Shown: piece after piece, positions 59,073 to 64,000 of the stretch
Numbering within the stretch: the first letter of the stretch is position 1
Layout: the number at the start of each line of letters is the position of its first letter
Assembly (NCBI GenBank): GCA_030141605.1
Contig: JAQGDQ010000031.1
Location: 542,001 to 606,000 of the forward strand
Origin: Tubiluchus corallicola
Lineage: Eukaryota; Priapulida; Priapulimorpha; Priapulimorphida; Tubiluchidae
Reading direction: 5' to 3'
Length of the DNA stretch: 64,000 nucleotides
Made by a program: the position numbers and the translations under genes
The notes under the pieces: generated by a model
The model's database searches: none
What the model saw: the letters and a program-made list of their open reading frames with translations, nothing else
Told to the model about the DNA's origin: nothing

Positions 59073-60485
59073 TCACTTGTAAAACTCATCGTCATGTGTC
59101 ACTAAGTGATATTTAAGATGCACTTGCTTTTTGAAAGAAGCTGCACAATGATCACACTTATAAGGCTTTTCTCCTGTGTGAGCTCTCATGTGCTTTCTTA
59201 AATTTGTTGATCTCATAAAGGCAGAACCACAAAGGTCACACGTGTAAGGTCGTTCACCGGAATGGATCCTGGCATGTGTCTTCAAATTGCTTGGATCTAG
59301 GAAAGCAGCTTCACAGACTGAGCATTTGAACTTCTTTTCACCAGTGTGAGTATTGAGATGAAGTTTTAAATGAGTGGATTGCACAAATGTTTTCTCACAT
59401 TTCTCACATTTGTAAGGTCTTTCTCCTGTGTGTGTCCTTAAATGACTCTTAAGATGACTCATAGTTGCAAACCTTGCTCCACAGTAGGTGCACAAGTGTG
59501 GCTTTATCCCAAAATGTCCTTTCAAATGTTTATTCAAGGTCGTCGATCGTGTAAATGTAGCTTCACACTGATTGCACTTGTATGACTTTGTTCCTCCTGT
59601 GTGAGTAATTAAGTGACTTTTCAAGTCACCTGAAGTGATAAACCTTGCTGCACAGTAAATGCATAAGTGGGGTTTAATGCCCATGTGATTCATCATATGC
59701 GTTTTAAAACTTCTTGAAAAAGCAAAAGCAGCACCGCATTGATCACATTTATAGGGTTTCTCACCTGTGTGAATCCTGAAGTGCTCCTTTAAACTGCTTG
59801 ACCTTGCAAAGGTGGCATCACATTGGTTACATTTGTGAGGCTTCTCGCCGGTGTGAACCATCACATGGCTTCTCAGATAACTGAGGCTTGTATAAGCGGC
59901 AGGGCATTCTCTACACTTAAATGGTTTTTCTCCTGTATGTGTGCTTAAATGCCTTTTCAGATTATTAGGCCATGCAAATGTGGCATCACAGTGCTCACAT
60001 TTATAAGGTTTTTCGCCACTGTGGCTTAAAAGATGCCCTTTCAAGCTGTTTGTACGAGCAAAAGTCGCTCCACAATGATTGCATATGTGCCGTTTTGGTC
60101 GCAGATGATCTTTTTTGTGTGCTTTTGTAGTCCTTGTCAATGAGAATGTCATTCTCTCACTTGTGCCACACAAGTACTCATTTTTGTTAACAGTAACATC
60201 ACTGTCTGTTTCTCTAGCATTACAATCTTTCAAATTTGCAGAAATACCGTACTCAATTTTGACAACTGCAGTTAGTGCACAACCAGTTTCTTCGGTTTCA
60301 GTACTGTTTTGCATTTCCTCATCCACTGCAGTAAAACCAGTGTGATCGTCAAGTACTATTTGACCATTAGCGTGTAGCTTGATAGGGACATCATTTGATG
60401 TATCATCAGATTTGGGTTTGACTAGCAGTGGGTTGCTCATCATCATACTATCATCTGCCAAGCCCACGTGTTCAAGTTTCTGCAT
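59073..60485 (-). CDS. C2H2 zinc-finger protein, 12 fingers
   Basis: A single coding exon encodes about 470 residues. The N-terminal ~135 are acidic and have no recognisable domain such as KRAB or BTB. Twelve tandem C2H2 fingers follow, joined mostly by TGEKPYKC-type linkers, starting with HICNHCGATFARTNSLKGH and ending near the C-terminus (YHLVTHDDEFYK). All twelve keep both Cys and both His. Such proteins are usually nuclear sequence-specific DNA binders; the target cannot be inferred. Linkers before fingers 6 and 8 are GIKPHLC, and the one before finger 7 carries extra residues (GGTKSYKC). A polypyrimidine-AG ends at 60496-60497, so this exon is spliced to an upstream exon; the first in-frame Met after it is at 60485. 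Residues read upstream of 60495 would be intron. No orthologue is assigned. Confidence 0.88.
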   Translation of the reverse strand: MQKLEHVGLADDSMMMSNPLLVKPKSDDTSNDVPIKLHANGQIVLDDHTGFTAVDEEMQNSTETEETGCALTAVVKIEYGISANLKDCNARETDSDVTVNKNEYLCGTSERMTFSLTRTTKAHKKDHLRPKRHICNHCGATFARTNSLKGHLLSHSGEKPYKCEHCDATFAWPNNLKRHLSTHTGEKPFKCRECPAAYTSLSYLRSHVMVHTGEKPHKCNQCDATFARSSSLKEHFRIHTGEKPYKCDQCGAAFAFSRSFKTHMMNHMGIKPHLCIYCAARFITSGDLKSHLITHTGGTKSYKCNQCEATFTRSTTLNKHLKGHFGIKPHLCTYCGARFATMSHLKSHLRTHTGERPYKCEKCEKTFVQSTHLKLHLNTHTGEKKFKCSVCEAAFLDPSNLKTHARIHSGERPYTCDLCGSAFMRSTNLRKHMRAHTGEKPYKCDHCAASFKKQVHLKYHLVTHDDEFYK

Positions 60486-60960
60486 ACGTTCATGTCTGAA
60501 AGGAAATAAAATTTTGGTAAAATAAAAGATGAAAAAAATGCCCAACAAACTATCAATTCATTGAGCTTATAAAAAATCTACAAATGCCACATTAACCATT
60601 TCTAGAAAAAACAGAAACGACAGAATGGGAACATCTGACGTGTATGTCATCCAAGGACATTACACTGTCCACTGTCTGCTGCCAAATGGTAAGTTCTTTT
60701 CCTACTCCCCTAGATGAAAAGGAACGTGAAAGCTAAATTGTAATCAAACTGAAAAACTGAAATCCAACACAGCTGTAACCAATCTCTTTTTGCCACTCCA
60801 TCTCTCTTCCATTTTATGTTTTATGTTCATTATTTAAATATTAGAAATAAAAATACTTTTTTTAAATTTTCACCTAAATTTATTCTCTTTTTTGCATGAT
60901 TACACTTTGTCATCATTGTTTGCATGGTTACACCTGCTGAAACATGGCATGCCCATGCGT

Positions 60961-61003
60961 GTATATAATATATGTATATATATATATTATACATATATAT
61001 ATA
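60961..61003. repeat. AT microsatellite able to form a hairpin
   Basis: TATGTATATATATATATTAT followed by ACATATATATATA is nearly self-complementary. Confidence 0.7.
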
Positions 61004-61112
61004 CGTCAGTAACTAACCCCTCTCAGCTATTTTATAGTTTCAAGAGTTTTATTTAATGCTATGAAGAGAAGATGTCTTAGTGCATGCCCGACCTAACATG
61101 CAGTCTTCTTAC

Positions 61113-61247
61113 TTGGATTTGTTTACTCCACGGATTCTTCTTCACCACAACATACAGACCATCATTGGATATTCTGTCGAGCCTTTTAATTCTCAATAAT
61201 TTTCTGCTGGGAGCTTCAATATTTTCGTTCTGTTGTTTACCTTTCAT
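61113..61247 (-). CDS. possible first coding exon, unassigned
   Basis: On the minus strand an ATG at 61247 opens a 45-codon frame with gene-like composition (basic; includes SRKLLRIKRLDRISNDG and KKNPWSKQIQ). It meets a good donor GTAAGA in phase 0; unspliced it runs 11 more codons to a stop. It lies about 620 bp upstream of the zinc-finger exon on the same strand, so it could be its 5' exon. A direct phase-0 splice to the acceptor at 60496 would give an immediate stop, so another exon or acceptor would be needed. No family is recognised. Confidence 0.25.
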
Positions 61248-62779
61248 TGTCCGTAGCTCAGCATCGTTGTACGAAAATACACGTTAAACTAAAGCTGAAC
61301 GGATCAGAACTTTGGTTTCAAGAGAAAGTCTGTTGTTCTCAAAAACAATCGTAGGATCTGAATATGCAGACAGTGCTAGATCTTCGTTCGGTGTATGTCT
61401 GTTTCCCGTTACAAAATATTTACGTTATTCCAGGCATTCGATCGTTACCTATTCGCATAGTGTACTTTGCAATACCCAATTGACAATGTGCAAAACCTTT
61501 GCTTGCACTCTAATGTTTAAGCTTTATTCACGACCAGTGTAATAAATATACAGTCTAATCTATTTCAGCATTAATTTATGCTTTTTAGGATAGCTCCAAT
61601 CCTCTGTGTTCGGCAGTGTTGAGGACTGGTGAATTCCCAATTCATTTAGATCGACTTCACTAATCAGATTATGTTACGGTATCTATGCCGAAGAAGGTGC
61701 CCTCATTATTACGCGACACCTTGTGCATTTAAAGACGTAGTCCATTAAAAAAACTGACAAGCTTTTGGGTTTGCTGAGTTAATCGGAGCTTTCAGTGAAC
61801 GCATGAGAAACAAATAATTATTATCGTTTTTATAATATGAAAGCCACTTATTCATCAAACATAAAAATATTAAATTGGATCAAATTAGATTTATTATATA
61901 CAATGTCAATGTGTACATGTGCATACAGAACAATATATAACATAGCCTAGCATTTTCCGTAATCCAATCTGTACTTTATAATATTCTGTTTGTATAACAA
62001 AGCATTAACTAAGAAATGCTAACACTAATGTAATGATAAACTGGGATTTTTAAAAGTAACAAGCTAGTATACAAGCTAGTGATGACGAAAATAACAGGGT
62101 TCTGCTCACATTCTGCATCCGTTCATGTTCGATGAGAAATTCCGAAATGAGAAATGGACGAGAGAATGAAAATAAAAAGTACTTGAATTTTCATCCAGCA
62201 ATTCATCCAATTAATTTGTTTAAAAAAATGGTCAACTCTATCAGTTAGCGAGTATAGAATTCAGAAAGTCAATTAAAATTTCTATACGTTTCATTATAAT
62301 GCATATAATAATTATAATGTTTTTATTGTGTGAAGTAAACTTTTTCCAATATAATAACTGCTCACACTATACCTAATTTGTATTCTCTAAAGAACAAAGA
62401 ATTATAAATTATAAAGACGTCAATAAACTGACGTCTAGACTTAAACTTGCTTTTAAGATTCGGTTGTATGGTAAACATAGGTATTATATTATACTCGTCT
62501 AAGCTTTATAAAAAACACAATATTGAAAATATATGCAGCAGGACTGCAAGATTATTGTTAATATTTTACCGACGAGGTAGGCCTGCTAACACATAAAAAC
62601 CGCATTTCTCCATTTCGTTTACTGTGTATTTAAAAATTGTTGGATTTATCCTTATAATGCTCATCATAATATTTGATTGATCAAATACTTAAACTAACCG
62701 TTGTGTGAATTACCTAAGATGTATTATTTGCTGTTATCGTAATTTTTGCTCTTGTAATATTATTCTGTTTCTTATATAG

Positions 62780-62880
62780 TATTGTATTGCATAGTAACTG
62801 TTATTATATTGTAGTACATTGTATTGTATAGTAACTGTCATTATATTGTAGTATATTGTATTGTATACTAACTGCTGTTC
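62780..62880 (+). repeat. 37-bp tandem repeat with possible retroposon tail
   Basis: AGTAACTG occurs at 62793 and 62830 and as ACTAACTG at 62867 (period 37), each inside an ATTGTATTGTATA context. The sequence after it (GCAATGCCAGCAATAAAAAC then CTTTACTATTACTTACTA) looks like a retroposon 3' tail, which is not certain. Confidence 0.65.
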
Positions 62881-63739
62881 ACATGAGCAATGCCAGCAAT
62901 AAAAACTTTACTATTACTTACTACCATTATAATTCAATTATGTGTAAAACGTGCGTATAAATGTTTTCATCAGACGAATGAAAAATTTTTCCTGTCGACC
63001 ATGTTTGTGAATAGTCCAGGTCTCAGGAGAAAAGTGCACTAAAAATTACCGTCTCCCCTGGTTACCGTGATCCTGGTTCATTGTCTGGCGCGTGTTATAC
63101 TTCGTTTTCAAAATGAAACATTGCCACTAAGTAGTATTTACATTAGATGTATTCTGTTTACATTTGTACATGACTTATGTAATGGATTATGTACTACCAC
63201 CATCAGTCATCCATTGTTCACACCACGACAACCCAAATATTCAATTCTACAATGTACAAACGTATAAAAATGCAAGAATCAACATATCACTGAGTTTAAG
63301 TTGTCCCACCCATTTTAATGTTCAATTAGATTTTCTTATTCAGCAAAAATCGAAGTTAAACACGACCAAGAGTACCAAAACTTGTTATAGAACAGATCAT
63401 TTAAATAAAATTAGACATTAAATGAAATTGTTATTATTTACGATTTTTTAGGTTAAACGCATTTTTCGTAGCGGCTACAAAAATGGACGAAAGGTGGAGT
63501 CGTGCGGACAGGTTGCAAGTAGTTATTGTCACTATAGCGTTATTTATAATTGACAGATAATATAATTACACATTAGTAAAGTTGCAGTATTTTATAACAT
63601 AATAAAGTGTTCCTAGGTTTTTTTGCTGTACCACCTATTTATTGATAAAAGTTCCACTACTAAGTTCCTTTGCATTAAAAACGGTTTAAAATCCTCCCCG
63701 AGCTCTCAGCTTTTCTCTTAATTTCCGTAGTTGGTTATC

Positions 63740-63892
63740 ATGTCACAAATAATGAGAAGCAACTTTGCGAAAACTTTTGAAATCTATCGCGATCTGGCTG
63801 CTTTGCAATTGCAAACTGCCATCTTTCTGCTACACTCACCAACAGTACAATCCCTGAAGGGAGTGGTACCTGGCATAAATTTTGATTTTCTT
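63740..63892 (+). CDS. candidate first coding exon of a further gene (runs off the right edge)
   Basis: An ATG at 63740 opens a 51-codon frame beginning MSQIMRSNFAKTFEIYRDL and including LQLQTAIFLLHSPTVQSL. It ends in GTAATA, a usable splice donor just after FDFL (about 63893). Its amphipathic, helical, low-repeat composition looks like real protein, and the position 3 kb from the neighbouring gene allows a new transcription unit. I do not recognise the family. The rest of the gene would lie to the right of the window. Confidence 0.45.
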
Positions 63893-64000
63893 GGTAATAA
63901 ACTGCATAGCCCTACTTTTTTATCGAACTGTCAGTGTTAAAAAGTACATTTGAATGTTATTCAAGGTCTACTATTCGAAAATAAAACGTTTAGTATAAAA

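Larger units (their letters stand above)
60600..63730. other. mostly non-coding region upstream of the zinc-finger gene
   Basis: Contains an AT-rich palindromic microsatellite, a possible minus-strand coding exon (61113-61247), a 37-bp tandem repeat and an AT-rich stretch with no recognised gene (61750-62600). Upstream exons of the zinc-finger transcript should be here. Confidence 0.5.

Noticed and set aside
60625-60688. Short + strand ATG frame (MGTSDVYVIQGHYTV) ending at GTAAGT
   Set aside because: Only 21 codons, no partner exon seen and no family; could be chance in a non-coding region.

Overview
The window is AT-rich nuclear DNA from an invertebrate animal. Genes are split by many GT-AG introns of a few hundred to about 1,700 bp, and introns and spacers are littered with transposon fragments. 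I cannot place the species; the protein identities below rest on similarity to animal families I recognise, compared from memory.

Layout, left to right. (1) Positions 3-1727 are the 3' end of an LTR retrotransposon polyprotein (RNase H tail plus DD35E integrase) on the + strand, probably lying in an intron of the next gene. (2) Positions 3226-16189, minus strand: Integrator complex subunit 2 (INTS2). Fifteen coding exons are resolved; the C-terminal exons run off the left edge. (3) Positions 18012-28770, minus strand: SCYL2, a Scy1-like pseudokinase, complete in 17 coding exons (about 1,004 residues). (4) Positions 28771-35277: spacer with a LINE relic and CRE-like sites. (5) Positions 35278-57356, plus strand: ULK4, complete in 24 coding exons (about 1,313 residues). 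(6) Positions 59073-60485, minus strand: a protein with 12 C2H2 zinc fingers. (7) Positions 60600-64000: mostly non-coding, with a candidate first exon of another + strand gene at 63740.

SCYL2 and ULK4 stand head to head, and both are degenerate kinase-fold proteins. INTS2 follows SCYL2 on the same strand. The three act in unrelated processes (snRNA 3'-end processing, clathrin traffic, cilia/neuronal scaffolding), so nothing suggests a shared pathway.

Mobile DNA is the richest accessory layer: a hAT element with a perfect 8-bp target duplication, a second hAT-like MITE, three TA-flanked mariner/pogo-type elements, tRNA-derived SINE pieces, a LINE relic, a long hexanucleotide microsatellite and telomere-like repeats. 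The most interesting single observation is a 72-bp tandem repeat that has copied the 3' end of an INTS2 exon with its splice donor, offering an in-frame 24-residue alternative. I saw no prokaryote-type system, CRISPR array or new defence or biosynthetic locus.
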